The position numbers and the translations under genes were made by a program. The notes beneath the pieces were generated by a model. That model was not told the origin of the DNA, did no database searches, and worked only from the letters and a program-made list of their open reading frames with translations. Below, one piece after another: positions 19,496 through 28,860 of a stretch of DNA of 64,000 bases. Origin of the DNA: Gammaproteobacteria bacterium (GTDB lineage Bacteria > Pseudomonadota > Gammaproteobacteria > Pseudomonadales > Pseudomonadaceae); contig JAHJYA010000094.1 in assembly GCA_018826895.1 (NCBI GenBank), positions 1-64,000 on the forward strand. Reading direction: 5' to 3'. Position 1 is the stretch's first letter, and the number at the start of each line of letters is the position of its first letter.

Positions 19496-20947
19496 TCAAT
19501 GGCTCCAGATCATTCCCACCAGCAGGTAGCAGAGCAGGGTGACAATCACCACGCCGACCAGGTTGATGGCGAAACCGGCGCGGATCATCTGCTGGATACC
19601 CACCTGACCGCTACCGAAGACGATAGCGTTGGGCGGTGTCGCCACGGGCAGCATAAAGGCGCAACTGGCGGCAATCGCGGCCGGGATGGCCAGGCTTTCG
19701 GCCGGCAGGCCTTGGGACACGGCGAGGGCGCCGAGCAACGGCAGGAAGGCCGCGGCGGTGGCGGTATTGGAGGTGACTTCGGTGAGCAGGATGATCACCA
19801 GCACCACCAAACCGATCATCAGGATCATCGGCAGGGCGCCGACGCCCTGCAGGCTCTGGGCGATCCATTCGGCTAGGCCCGAGGCGCCAATGGCCGAGGC
19901 CAGCGACAGGCCGCCGCCGAACAGCAGTAGCACGCCCCAGGGCAGACGGTTGGCGTGTTCCCAGTCCATCACGAACTGACGCTTGCCCATGTCCACCGGG
20001 ATCAGGAACAGTGCCAGGGCTGCGGCGATGGCGATGCTGGTGTCGTTGACACCCGCTACGTGGTCGGAGAGCAGCGGCTGGAAGATCCACGCCAGGGCGG
20101 CCAGCACGAAGACCACCGCCACGCGTTTCTCGCCCGGCGACAGCGGCCCCAGCGCGTCCATCTCGCGCTGCAGCATGCTCTGGGTATCCTCAGTGGCCAG
20201 GCGGAAACCGCCGCGGGTCAGCCACCACCAGATAAACAGCAGCATGCTCAGAGCCACCGGAATACCCAGCAGCATCCACTGGCCGAAACCGATATGCACG
20301 TCGTAGTTATCGCGCAGGAACGCGGCCAGCAAGGCGTTCGGTGGTGTACCGATCAGCGTGGCGACACCGCCCACACTGGCGGCGTAGGCGATGCCGAGCA
20401 GCAAGGCTACGGCGAAGCGCGCCCGCTCCTTGTCATCGCCGTCGCTGGCGATCAGGCCGATCACCGAGATGCCGATGGGTAACATCATGATGCTGGTGGC
20501 GGTGTTGCTGACCCACATGCTGATAAACGCGGTGGCGATCATGAAGCCGGCGATCTGCCGGCTGGGTTGGCTGCCCACCGCCAATAATGTGCCGAGGGCG
20601 ATGCGCCGGTGCAGGTTCCAGCGCTCCATGGCCAGGCCGATGACGAAGCCGCCAAGGAACAGAAAAATGGTTGGGTTGGCATAGGGCGCGGTGGCCCGCT
20701 GCAGGCTGTCGATATCCAGCAGCGGGATCAGCAGGATCGGCAGCAGCGCCGTGGCCGGAATCGGAATGGCCTCGGTGGACCACCACACGGCCATCAGCAG
20801 GGTTAGACCGAGGGTCGACCAGGCTGCGCGGGACAGTTCGCCCGGTGGCTCGGTGAACAGGCAGAACGCCAAAAGCAGCGGGCCGAGGATCAGGCCGATC
20901 CAGGCGGCGCGAGCTGCGCCTGGTGACTGCTGGACGGTATCGGTCAT
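19496..20947 (-). CDS. SLC13/DASS family sodium-coupled anion symporter
   Basis: The 483-residue membrane protein belongs to the divalent-anion:Na+ symporter family. It has about 11-12 hydrophobic segments, the two SNT-type motifs (WVSNTATSIMMLPIG and TEVTSNTATAAAFLPLL) and the family signature CAFMLPVATPPNAIVFGSG near the C-terminus. Likely substrates are C4-dicarboxylates, citrate or sulfate; the sequence does not decide. It stands alone between argR and the oxidase cluster. Confidence 0.88.
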   Translation of the reverse strand: MTDTVQQSPGAARAAWIGLILGPLLLAFCLFTEPPGELSRAAWSTLGLTLLMAVWWSTEAIPIPATALLPILLIPLLDIDSLQRATAPYANPTIFLFLGGFVIGLAMERWNLHRRIALGTLLAVGSQPSRQIAGFMIATAFISMWVSNTATSIMMLPIGISVIGLIASDGDDKERARFAVALLLGIAYAASVGGVATLIGTPPNALLAAFLRDNYDVHIGFGQWMLLGIPVALSMLLFIWWWLTRGGFRLATEDTQSMLQREMDALGPLSPGEKRVAVVFVLAALAWIFQPLLSDHVAGVNDTSIAIAAALALFLIPVDMGKRQFVMDWEHANRLPWGVLLLFGGGLSLASAIGASGLAEWIAQSLQGVGALPMILMIGLVVLVIILLTEVTSNTATAAAFLPLLGALAVSQGLPAESLAIPAAIAASCAFMLPVATPPNAIVFGSGQVGIQQMIRAGFAINLVGVVIVTLLCYLLVGMIWSH

Positions 20948-21056
20948 AGTCTGGTTTCCTTGTTATGCGGGCCATTGATAACAGGCCATAGCCGCTATGT
21001 TGTTTTTGCGGGGCCGTATGGTGCCTGGCGCGATCAATAAGGTGGCCGCCGCGCTG

Positions 21057-21890
21057 TTACACGATGTTATCCGCGCTTGGGCCGCGAGCCTCGCCGGCGT
21101 GCTGGCGGCGCCACATGCGCGTCAGCCAGCGCCAGGTGATCCAGCCGGCGCCCGCCAGGTAGACCAGACCGCCGGGTACCCACATCAGCAGGCCGGCCAA
21201 CTGCTGGTCGGCCAGGTCGCGGGACTCGCCATAGAAGGGCGCCTTGCCGAAGGTCAGCAGAGCGCCGAGCAGGCCGGTGTGCATCAGGGTCAGGAGCATG
21301 GCCATCAAGGCGTGCGGCACCTGTTGCGGGTTGGCGCGCAGGCACGACCACCAGAACAGCCAGGCGCTGAACAGGAAGCAGGCATGTTCGACCACATGCC
21401 ACCAGGTATTCTCCAGGGCCAGCATGTACAGGCTCGGCGTGTGCCAGACCCAGATCATCGCGCCATGCAGCATGGCCAGCGCCACCGGGTAGCGACCGCT
21501 GCGCAGTACGCTGTTCCACACCGGCTGCAGCCAGCGCCCGCAGGCGGCGCGCCACTGTGGCAGTGGTCTAGCCAGGGCCCAGAGCGGGGCAATGACGATC
21601 ATGAACAGCATGTGCTGGACCATGTGCAGGCTGGTACTGGTCTCGGCCCAGTCATCGATGGGGCCGAATACCGCGAGTACGGCCAGCAGCATCGCCAGGT
21701 GCATCCAGGCTGCCTCCCAGCCGTGGGGCCGCACGCGTCGCGCACCGACGATATAGGCCAGCCAGGCAGCGCCTAGCAGGACGGCGCTGAACAGTACCGG
21801 CAGGCGCTCGTCGAGGTGGCCATCGAACAGCCCATGGGCGGATGCGCTGGGCGCGCAGAACAGCGCGAACAGCGCAACGATCACAGGCAT
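21057..21890 (-). CDS. ctaG: CtaG-type (caa3) cytochrome oxidase assembly protein
   Basis: The 277-residue membrane protein starts with a signal-like segment (MPVIVALFALFCAPSASAHG) and has about seven hydrophobic helices. Histidine motifs typical of the CtaG_caa3 family are present (SLHMVQHMLFMIVIAPL, MLHGAMIWVWHTPSLY, WWHVVEHACFL). The family delivers copper to, or helps assemble, caa3 oxidases. The start at 21890 overlaps the end of the upstream 117-residue gene by 10 bp. The 69-residue extension of the longer frame is rejected. Confidence 0.85.
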   Translation of the reverse strand: MPVIVALFALFCAPSASAHGLFDGHLDERLPVLFSAVLLGAAWLAYIVGARRVRPHGWEAAWMHLAMLLAVLAVFGPIDDWAETSTSLHMVQHMLFMIVIAPLWALARPLPQWRAACGRWLQPVWNSVLRSGRYPVALAMLHGAMIWVWHTPSLYMLALENTWWHVVEHACFLFSAWLFWWSCLRANPQQVPHALMAMLLTLMHTGLLGALLTFGKAPFYGESRDLADQQLAGLLMWVPGGLVYLAGAGWITWRWLTRMWRRQHAGEARGPSADNIV

Positions 21891-22234
21891 GGCGGCATGC
21901 TCAGAATGGGCAGGGCGATAAACACACAGGCGATCGCAGCAATGGCGTTGACGCCCGCCGCAGTCCAGGCGACGAAGCGCTCCTTGGGGCGCTGCCGAGC
22001 GCGCTGACTGGCACGCCAAAACCCGTGGGTGAGGGCTGTCAGCAGCACCACGACCACCAGCGTCCCCGCTAGCAGCAGGGCATTCAGCCAGGTCCACTGG
22101 GCCGCCTCGGCAGGCGGTGCGGCCACTTCACAGGCCACCGACAGGCCGCCATACAGGGCCACGAACCACAGGCTCCAGATGATAAAACCCAGGGGGATAT
22201 GGATCGGGTTATAGGGTGAGCGCAAGTGGCGCAT
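21881..22234 (-). CDS. Small membrane protein of the caa3 oxidase cluster
   Basis: The 117-residue product has three hydrophobic stretches (IPLGFIIWSLWFVALYGGL; LLLAGTLVVVVLLTALTHG; AIAAIACVFIALPIL). Its ATG at 22234 overlaps the stop of the subunit I/III gene (ATGA). It lies between that gene and ctaG. It could be a subunit IV-like or assembly component. I do not recognise a named family. Confidence 0.72.
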   Translation of the reverse strand: MRHLRSPYNPIHIPLGFIIWSLWFVALYGGLSVACEVAAPPAEAAQWTWLNALLLAGTLVVVVLLTALTHGFWRASQRARQRPKERFVAWTAAGVNAIAAIACVFIALPILSMPPCL

Positions 22235-24765
22235 CAGCCACCTCCGAAGGTTGGCGGGAACAGCACCAGCGCGACAAAGCTGACCCACAGCACGCACAGG
22301 CTATAGCCCCACCACTGTTCGACCACCAGCGGCTCGTAGGGCGAGCGGGCATTCACATAGCCGTAGCCCACGCGCAGCGCTTGCAGGGCGCTGAGCACGC
22401 AGGCGAGGGCGCCATGCAGCAGGCTGTAGACCAGCATCACGCACACCACGGCGTCATGGGCGCTGCTGCGTGGCGCCAGTTCGCTACCCAGCAGGCAAGC
22501 GAGCAACAGCAGCACATGAGCCAAGCCCAGGGCAGCGGTGAGCCACAGATTGCTGGCCAGGCCCAGCTCGTCGCCGCGGCGCAAGCGGATCAAGGCGCGG
22601 CGCTGCCAGGCATAGGCCAGGCTCAGCAGCAGGGCGCTGGCGAGCAGCAGCCAGGGGCTGAACACCTGGGTTTCGGGCACCTGCCAGTTCGGTGAGACCG
22701 TCCACAGGTAAAACCAGCCGAATAGCAGGGCGAGGTAGAGCGCACCATTGGCCAGCAGGGTCACGGCCATGCCCCACAGCCCAGGACCATCCTGGGTGCG
22801 CGAATGCAGCGGCGGATCACCAGGCTGGACCTTGGCGTCGGGCGCTGCCAGTGGGTGCGCACCGTTCTCCCAGCTCCAGCGCAGCAGCACGATGATCGCG
22901 GCGATGCTGGCGACGGCGGCGAGCGGGTAGACCTTGACCAGCAAGCTGATGCACACCACGCCGATAAACAGCGAGGCGATCAGCGGCCACCAGCTGTTGC
23001 CGGGCAGGTGGATGATCTCTCGCGGTTTGCCAGTCAGCGGGTCCGTGCCCCAGGTTTCCCGGCGGCCATGGTCGATCACCGCCAGGCTGTGTTCGCCTGC
23101 GGCGATGCTGCGTGGCAGATCGGGGTCGTCCCATAGCGGGTGGCGACCCTGGACCGCTGGCAGGCTGACAAAGTTGTAAGCGCTCGGTGGCAGGCAGGTC
23201 GCCCATTCCAGGGTGTCGGCATTCCAGGGGTTTTCCGGGGCCGGCTGGCCAAAGCGAAAGTGCAGCACGATATCCAGCAGCACCGTGGCGATGCCGGCCG
23301 CCATGATAAAGCTGCCCACCGAGGACACCAGGTTGGGCATGTCCCAGCCTAGGCCGGTCTCATAGGTGTAAATGCGCCGCGGCATGCCCATCAGGCCGGT
23401 CCAGTGCATGATCAGAAAGGTGATATTGAAACCGATAAACACCAGCCAGAAGCCCCACTTGCCCAGGCGCTCCGAGGGCATGCGCCCGGAGAAGTGCGGC
23501 AACCAGTAGTACAGCCCCGCGAGCAGCGGGAAGAACATGCCGCCGACCAGCACGTAGTGCATGTGCGCGACCACGAAATGGGTGTCGTGCACCTGCCAGT
23601 CGAACGGCACCAGAGCCAGCATCACCCCAGTCAGGCCGCCACAGACGAAGATGATCAGAAAGCCCACCAGCCAGAGCATCGGCACGTGATACACCGGCCG
23701 CCCCAGCCAGAGCGTGGCCAGCCAGGCGAACACCTGCACCCCGGTGGGGATCGCCACCAGCATGCTGGCGGCGGAGAAGAACGCCTGGGCCAGGTGCGGA
23801 ATCCCCACGGTGAACATGTGGTGGACCCACAGGCCGAAGCTGATGAACCCGGTGGTGAGAATGCCCAGCACCACCCAGCGATAACCCACCAGCGGGCGCT
23901 GGCAGAACACCGGCAGCAGGGTCGAGACGATGCCCGCGGCCGGCAGGAAGATGATGTACACCTCGGGATGGCCAAACAGCCAGAACAGGTGTTGCCAGAG
24001 CACCGGGTCACCGCCGCGGGCCACATCGAAGAACGGCAGACCGGCGGCGCGCTCCAGCTCCAGGAGGATCGAGCCGAGGATCAATGGCGGAAAGCCGACC
24101 ACGATCATCATCGCCATCACCAGGATGTACCAGGCGTAGATCGGCATCTTGTTCAGCGCCATGCCCGGCGCGCGGGTGCGCAGGATTGACACCACCAGCT
24201 CGACCCCGGCACTCACCGCGGAAATCTCCACGAAGGTGATGCCCAGCAGCCAGAAGTCCGAGTTCATCCCCGGCGTGTGGGCGGCGCTGGACAGCGGCGT
24301 GTACATAAACCAGCCGGCCTTGGGCGCGATGTCCCAGAGCATACTCGAACAGAGGATTATTCCGCCGAACAGGTAGCAGTAGTAGCCGAGTGCCGAGAGC
24401 CTGGGGAATACCAGGTCGCGGGCGCCGATCATCTTGGGGATCAGGTAGACCGCCAGGCCTTCCATCATCGGCACGGCGAACAGGAACATCATCACCGTGC
24501 CGTGCATGGTGAAGAGCTGGTTGTACAGGTCCGGGGCGATGATGTCCTGCTCAGGTAGGGCCAGTTGGGTGCGGATCAGCATGGCCAGCAGGCCGCCGAT
24601 CAGAAAGAACACCGCGCCGGTGACCATAAAACGCAGGCCGATGGTGGTGTGGTTGACGATGGTCAGCGCGCGCCAGCCGCGCGGGTTGCCCCAGACCGCG
24701 TTGAAGTCATCGCGCAGTTGCTCGGGGTCGGTCGCCGGCTGGCGCGTGGTCTTGGGTGCGCTCAT
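22234..24765 (-). CDS. Cytochrome c oxidase subunit I-III fusion
   Basis: The 843-residue protein joins a heme-copper oxidase subunit I (about residues 20-560) to a subunit III-like region. Copper and heme ligands are evident (FTMHGTVMMFLFAVP, GHPEVYIIFLPAAG with the conserved Glu and cross-linked Tyr, LWVHHMFTVG, HDTHFVVAHMHYVL). The Asp of the proton D-channel is kept (GARDLVFPR). Two accompanying Asn positions appear replaced: GLAVYLIP instead of G.GNW..P, and RLSALG instead of RLNN. It resembles alternative CoxMNOP-type oxidases more than the main aa3 enzyme. Confidence 0.85.
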   Translation of the reverse strand: MSAPKTTRQPATDPEQLRDDFNAVWGNPRGWRALTIVNHTTIGLRFMVTGAVFFLIGGLLAMLIRTQLALPEQDIIAPDLYNQLFTMHGTVMMFLFAVPMMEGLAVYLIPKMIGARDLVFPRLSALGYYCYLFGGIILCSSMLWDIAPKAGWFMYTPLSSAAHTPGMNSDFWLLGITFVEISAVSAGVELVVSILRTRAPGMALNKMPIYAWYILVMAMMIVVGFPPLILGSILLELERAAGLPFFDVARGGDPVLWQHLFWLFGHPEVYIIFLPAAGIVSTLLPVFCQRPLVGYRWVVLGILTTGFISFGLWVHHMFTVGIPHLAQAFFSAASMLVAIPTGVQVFAWLATLWLGRPVYHVPMLWLVGFLIIFVCGGLTGVMLALVPFDWQVHDTHFVVAHMHYVLVGGMFFPLLAGLYYWLPHFSGRMPSERLGKWGFWLVFIGFNITFLIMHWTGLMGMPRRIYTYETGLGWDMPNLVSSVGSFIMAAGIATVLLDIVLHFRFGQPAPENPWNADTLEWATCLPPSAYNFVSLPAVQGRHPLWDDPDLPRSIAAGEHSLAVIDHGRRETWGTDPLTGKPREIIHLPGNSWWPLIASLFIGVVCISLLVKVYPLAAVASIAAIIVLLRWSWENGAHPLAAPDAKVQPGDPPLHSRTQDGPGLWGMAVTLLANGALYLALLFGWFYLWTVSPNWQVPETQVFSPWLLLASALLLSLAYAWQRRALIRLRRGDELGLASNLWLTAALGLAHVLLLLACLLGSELAPRSSAHDAVVCVMLVYSLLHGALACVLSALQALRVGYGYVNARSPYEPLVVEQWWGYSLCVLWVSFVALVLFPPTFGGG

Positions 24766-25754
24766 GGGGCAAGGCCCTCCAGCCAGCGGGCGATGGTTTC
24801 CAGCTCGGCAGGGGCGACATCCTCGGTGGACGGCATCCCCGTACCGGGTTTCAGGCGTTGATGTTCCTGCAGCCAGCGCAGAATGGCGCCACTGTCATTG
24901 ACCAGCACACCGCTGCCCAGGGTGGGCCGCGAGCCGAGGTCGGAGAGATCGGGGGCGCGCTGGCCCTGGCTGATGCCGGCGACGCTGTGGCAGATGCCGC
25001 AGCGCTCGACAAACAGCGAGCCCGCCGGCTCCGGCGGTGGTGCGATCTGCCGCTCCTGGCGCGCTTCGATCCAGCGGGCGAAATCGTTCGGTGCATGGGC
25101 TTCGACGTACAGCACCATGCGGCTGTGCTGGGTGCCGCAGAACTCCGCGCACTGGCCGCGGTGCTTGCCGGGTTCGTCGGCCTGCAGGCGAATCTGGTTT
25201 TGGTGGCCGGGCACCATGTCGATCTTGCCGCCCAGGCGCGGCACCCAGAACGAGTGGATGACATCGGCGCTGGTCACCGTCAGATCCACAGGTTGGCCAG
25301 CAGGTAGGTGCAACTGGTTGGCGGTGACCACGCCGCTGTCCGGGTAGCGCACCTCCCACCACCATTGGTGCCCGGTGATTTCGATGCGCAGCGGCTGCTG
25401 CCCTTCGACCGGCAGCACCAGCATGTGCTGGCCTGCGGGAATGCCGAAAATCAGCAGCAGAACGACACTCGCAGTGGGCAGCACAATCCCACCGCCGATG
25501 ATCCAGAAGCCATTCCAACGTTTCGCCTGAGCCGGGCTGTAGGTGCGGTGCGGGCGGCGCATGGCGTGGATCCACAACCCGCTGACCAGCAGCAGGATGA
25601 ACGCGGAAAAGCCACACATCACCCACCAGATAATGGCAACGTCGCGGGCCATCGGCCCGGCCGGGTCGAGGGTCGACTGCGGACCGCTGCATGCAGCGAT
25701 AAACGGAACTGCCAGCGCCAGCGCGGTCAATTGCACTGTGCCCCGGCGGATCAC
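24762..25754 (-). CDS. Cytochrome c oxidase subunit II with C-terminal cytochrome c domain
   Basis: The 330-residue lipoprotein-like subunit has a signal with lipobox (LAVPFIAAC), two further membrane helices, a cupredoxin domain with CuA ligands (CAEFCGTQHSRM) and a C-terminal heme c motif CGICH (RCGICHSVAG). It takes electrons from cytochrome c for the subunit I/III fusion, whose start it overlaps (ATGA). I chose a GTG start at 25754 because the signal sequence begins there. The open frame further upstream runs antisense through the DUF2231 gene and is rejected. Confidence 0.82.
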   Translation of the reverse strand: MIRRGTVQLTALALAVPFIAACSGPQSTLDPAGPMARDVAIIWWVMCGFSAFILLLVSGLWIHAMRRPHRTYSPAQAKRWNGFWIIGGGIVLPTASVVLLLIFGIPAGQHMLVLPVEGQQPLRIEITGHQWWWEVRYPDSGVVTANQLHLPAGQPVDLTVTSADVIHSFWVPRLGGKIDMVPGHQNQIRLQADEPGKHRGQCAEFCGTQHSRMVLYVEAHAPNDFARWIEARQERQIAPPPEPAGSLFVERCGICHSVAGISQGQRAPDLSDLGSRPTLGSGVLVNDSGAILRWLQEHQRLKPGTGMPSTEDVAPAELETIARWLEGLAP

Positions 25755-25796
25755 GCCGGCACCTCTGCCGTTTTTCAGCCTGCCCAGGAGCCCCGG

Positions 25797-26258
25797 ATGG
25801 CCACCCCTCACGAGCCCATCGTCAGTCGCGCCGCGATTGCCGGACACCCGCTGCACCCGATGATGATTCACTTCCCCGTAGCCGCTTTGCTGGCCCTGGT
25901 GGCCAGCGATTTCGCCTTTCTCTGGACCGATGACCCGTTCTGGAGCCGCGCCAGTTTGTGGCTGGCCGGCGTCGGTGCATTCGGCGGCTGGGCGGCCAGC
26001 CTGGCCGGGCTGGTGGACTTGCTTACGGTCAAACGCATTCGCCAGAAGATCACCGCCTGGTGTCACGCGATCATCGCCGTGATGATGCTCTCGCTGGCCT
26101 CGCTGAACTGGGTGCTGCGCTACCAGGGACCGGAGGACGGCATGGTGTTGTGGGCGTTCTACCTGTCGCTGTTCACCGCCGGGCTGATCGCCATTGCCGC
26201 CTACCTCGGTGGTCGCCTGGTCTACGAGCAGGCGGTGGGCGTCGATGTCGACGTCTGA
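25797..26258 (+). CDS. DUF2231 membrane protein
   Basis: The 153-residue protein has the DUF2231 N-terminus AGHPLHPMMIHFPVAALLALV and four hydrophobic helices. An AGGAG site lies 6 bp before the ATG. It is divergent from the oxidase subunit II gene, 42 bp away. The family is often found near redox and copper genes; the two His residues in GHPLHPMMIH could bind metal or heme. Its exact function is unknown. Confidence 0.8.
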   Translation: MATPHEPIVSRAAIAGHPLHPMMIHFPVAALLALVASDFAFLWTDDPFWSRASLWLAGVGAFGGWAASLAGLVDLLTVKRIRQKITAWCHAIIAVMMLSLASLNWVLRYQGPEDGMVLWAFYLSLFTAGLIAIAAYLGGRLVYEQAVGVDVDV

Positions 26259-26309
26259 GAGTAGGCCTGGGGCAGGGCGTGGGGAGTGGGTCATGGGTGG
26301 CAACGGTCC

Positions 26310-26726
26310 TTAGGCAAACGGCTTGGCCAGTACCAGCCAGAGCGTGAGGCTGATCAGCAGCGCGATCAGCCCGCCAATCAGCGCGCACACCCAGCTTACG
26401 GAGCCGCTAGGGTGGCTTTCGATGCGCAGCACCAGTACGCCGCACAGGGCATGGCAGAGCACCATGCCGGCCACGCTGGTCAGCTTGAGAATCAGCCAGG
26501 GTGCGTAGATCGAATCGCGCAGCAGCAACGCCGTGCCCGAACCAATAGCCAGCAGCGCGGCCGGGGTGGCGATATGGGTGAAGACCATGCGCGTGAGGTG
26601 GGCATGGTCGCGGTAGAACAATGCCTCGCCGCGGCGCGTGCCGGCGGCGATCAGCGCCGGCAAATAGAGCAGCGCGCCGCACCAGCACAGCAGGGCCGCG
26701 AAATGCAGCAACTTGAGAAAAGGCAT
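26310..26726 (-). CDS. CopD/HemJ-like small membrane protein
   Basis: The 138-residue protein has four hydrophobic helices. It starts MPFLKLLHFAALLCWCGALLYLPAL, close in pattern to the N-terminus of HemJ/CopD-type proteins, where the helix-1 His is conserved. The start at 26726 is chosen from this pattern. It lies convergent with the DUF2231 gene at the edge of the oxidase cluster and may support heme or copper handling, which is an inference. Confidence 0.68.
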   Translation of the reverse strand: MPFLKLLHFAALLCWCGALLYLPALIAAGTRRGEALFYRDHAHLTRMVFTHIATPAALLAIGSGTALLLRDSIYAPWLILKLTSVAGMVLCHALCGVLVLRIESHPSGSVSWVCALIGGLIALLISLTLWLVLAKPFA

Positions 26727-26781
26727 GGGCGCTCCCTGTCCGGTATGCAGGGTGTGACTGCCTACGCCTTGGCAGGGTTCG

Positions 26782-27660
26782 TTATTTTTTCGCAGCCGCC
26801 TCGTGGCTGTTGGCAGGTGCGTCCGCCTCGTGCTCGCCGGGCGGGAACAGCGCGCTGCCGCAGCGGCTGCAGAATGCGGCTGCCGGTTCGTGGCTGTCCT
26901 TGGCGCAGCGCGGGCAGGCATGAGTAAGCAGGTCGCCGCGCATGGCACTGGCCAACTCGGCGGTGAAGATGCCGGTCGGTACCGCGATGATCGAATAACC
27001 GGTGATCATCACCAGGGTCGCTACCGCCTGGCCCAGCACCGTAACCGGGACGATATCGCCAAAGCCCACGGTGGTCAGGGTCACCACGGCCCAATAGATA
27101 CTTTTGGGGATACTTGTAAAGCCGTTCTGCGGCCCTTCGATCACGTACATCAGCGTGCCGTAGACCACGATCAGGGTGCTGATGCTGAGCAAAAACACCA
27201 CGATCTTCTGCTTGCTGCCGCGAAGCGCCACCAGCAGGAAGTTGGCCTGGCTTAGGTAAGGCGTGAGCTTGAGCACGCGGAAGATGCGCAGCATGCGGAT
27301 CACTCGCACGATCAGCAGGTACTGGGCCTCGGGAAACAGCAGGGCGAGAAACGCCGGCAACACTGCCAGCAAATCGATCAGCCCGTAGAAGCTGAATGCG
27401 TACTTGAGCGGGCGCGGCGAGCAGTACAGGCGCACCAGGTATTCGACTGCGAACAGCAGGGTGAAGGCCCACTCCACGGCGGTCAGCAACTCACCGTAAC
27501 GGGCGAAGACCGACTCGACGCTGTCGAGCATCACCACCACCAGGCTGGCCAGGATCGTCAGCAGCAACAGGTTATCGAAGCGCTGTCCGGCCGGGGTGTC
27601 GGTGTGGAAGATGATGACGTACAGGCGTTGGCGCCAGGTCGATGCCTCGTGCATGGTCAT
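26782..27660 (-). CDS. Voltage-gated-like potassium channel with C-terminal zinc ribbon
   Basis: The 292-residue protein is a six-helix ion channel subunit. S4 carries regularly spaced arginines (RVIRMLRIFRVLK). The pore loop has the K+ filter TTVGFGD, followed by S6 (VLGQAVATLVMITGYSIIAVPTGIF). The cytosolic tail contains CPRC and CSRC pairs, a likely zinc ribbon. It probably forms a tetrameric K+ channel in the inner membrane. The gene is monocistronic, with no partner visible. Confidence 0.87.
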   Translation of the reverse strand: MTMHEASTWRQRLYVIIFHTDTPAGQRFDNLLLLTILASLVVVMLDSVESVFARYGELLTAVEWAFTLLFAVEYLVRLYCSPRPLKYAFSFYGLIDLLAVLPAFLALLFPEAQYLLIVRVIRMLRIFRVLKLTPYLSQANFLLVALRGSKQKIVVFLLSISTLIVVYGTLMYVIEGPQNGFTSIPKSIYWAVVTLTTVGFGDIVPVTVLGQAVATLVMITGYSIIAVPTGIFTAELASAMRGDLLTHACPRCAKDSHEPAAAFCSRCGSALFPPGEHEADAPANSHEAAAKK

Positions 27661-27760
27661 GTCCGTAAACGTGTGGAGGGCCCCAGCCTAGGCGCTGTTG
27701 CGGTATCGCTGCAACCGGGCCGGCCTTGGCTTCTACAGGTCGTGGCGACGATATCGGGTG

Positions 27761-28408
27761 TTAGCCGTCGATCAGCGTTGCGCCGGGCTTCAGCGGTTGG
27801 CGCGTGTCGATATCGCAGCCATGGATCACCAGGCGAATGATGGTTTGGGTTGCGGCTTCGTAGTCGTCGTCACTCAGTGCAGTCTTGCCGGTGACGGTTG
27901 CGATCTGCCAGTCGAAGTCGGCATAGGTTTGGGTCGCTGCCCAGATGCTGAACATCAGGTGATGCGGATCAACCGCTGCCATCAGGCCCTGGTCGATCCA
28001 GCCCTGGATGCAGGCGATATTGTGCCGCGCCTGGGCATTGAGCTGGTCGGCCTGCTCAGGGCTCAGGTGCGGCGCGCCGTGCATGATCTCGCTGGCGAAC
28101 ACCTTGGAGGCATAGGAGTGCTCGCGGGAGATGCGAATCTTCGAGCGGATATAGGCACGCAGCACCTCACCGGGCTGGCCAGGCTGGTTGAACGGCGCCG
28201 AGGCGGCCAGCAGCGGTTCGATGATGCTTTCCAGCACCTCGCGATAGAGGTTTTCCTTGGACTTGAAGTAGTAGTAAACATTGGGCTTGGGTACGCCGGC
28301 CTTGGCAGCGATGTCGCTGGTTTTGCTGGCAGCGAAGCCCTTGTCAGCGAATTCTTCACTGGCTGCGCGCAGGATCAGTTCCCTGTTGCGCTCGCGAATA
28401 CTGGTCAT
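27761..28408 (-). CDS. TetR-family regulator, RutR-like
   Basis: The 215-residue protein has an N-terminal TetR HTH (FAASKTSDIAAKAGVPKPNVYYYFKSKENLY, about residues 27-57) and the C-terminal domain of pyrimidine-responsive RutR/YcdC proteins (AVDPHHLMFSIWAATQTYADFDWQI). The start MTSIRERNREL at 28408 fits the family. A RutR-like operator at 28514 suggests autoregulation. A similar site upstream of the NCS1 transporter suggests that it controls nucleobase uptake. Confidence 0.82.
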   Translation of the reverse strand: MTSIRERNRELILRAASEEFADKGFAASKTSDIAAKAGVPKPNVYYYFKSKENLYREVLESIIEPLLAASAPFNQPGQPGEVLRAYIRSKIRISREHSYASKVFASEIMHGAPHLSPEQADQLNAQARHNIACIQGWIDQGLMAAVDPHHLMFSIWAATQTYADFDWQIATVTGKTALSDDDYEAATQTIIRLVIHGCDIDTRQPLKPGATLIDG

Positions 28409-28513
28409 AAGCCTCGATACATGGATGGCTGCCGCAGACGGCTGGCGGGGGCGCATGGTAGCACCGGCCTTTTGCGGCTCTCAAGCGCGCCAGTCGCGGC
28501 CTGCAGCGCGTAC

Positions 28514-28529
28514 CTGACTTTTTGGTCAA
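28514..28529. promoter_or_regulatory. RutR-like operator upstream of the TetR gene
   Basis: CTGACTTTTTGGTCAA matches the RutR consensus TTGACCAnnTGGTCAA in its right half fully and its left half partly. It lies about 105 bp upstream of the TetR start. A 12/16 identical copy occurs at 31087-31102 before the NCS1 transporter. Confidence 0.5.
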
Positions 28530-28860
28530 CGGTCGATTTACGTGTGCCTAAGCACTGCCCGGATGAGGGGCTGCATGCCTGTAAGCGCGAATTCGGTCGC
28601 GAGATTTCCGACAGCCGAGTCACCTACTGAACAGGTAACGAGTGCGTTTTTCGCGTACCTCTGAAGGGGCGTTCAGCGCTGCCCGACGACTGGTCGCTGC
28701 TCAGTCCTGGCGCGGGCTGTAGAGCCTCTTGGGCAATCGCTTGGCTGGTCTGCTGCAGGAAAAACCCTGAACCATCGGAAAACCCGGCCAGTCCATTTTC
28801 ACGAGTGGCCGGTAACCCTGTTCCGGCGCCAACCTGTTAACTGCAGAGAGGAACGACGAG

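Noticed and set aside
25755-26303. N-terminal extension of the oxidase subunit II gene
   Set aside because: The segment is antisense to the DUF2231 gene, and the lipoprotein signal starts at the GTG at 25754.
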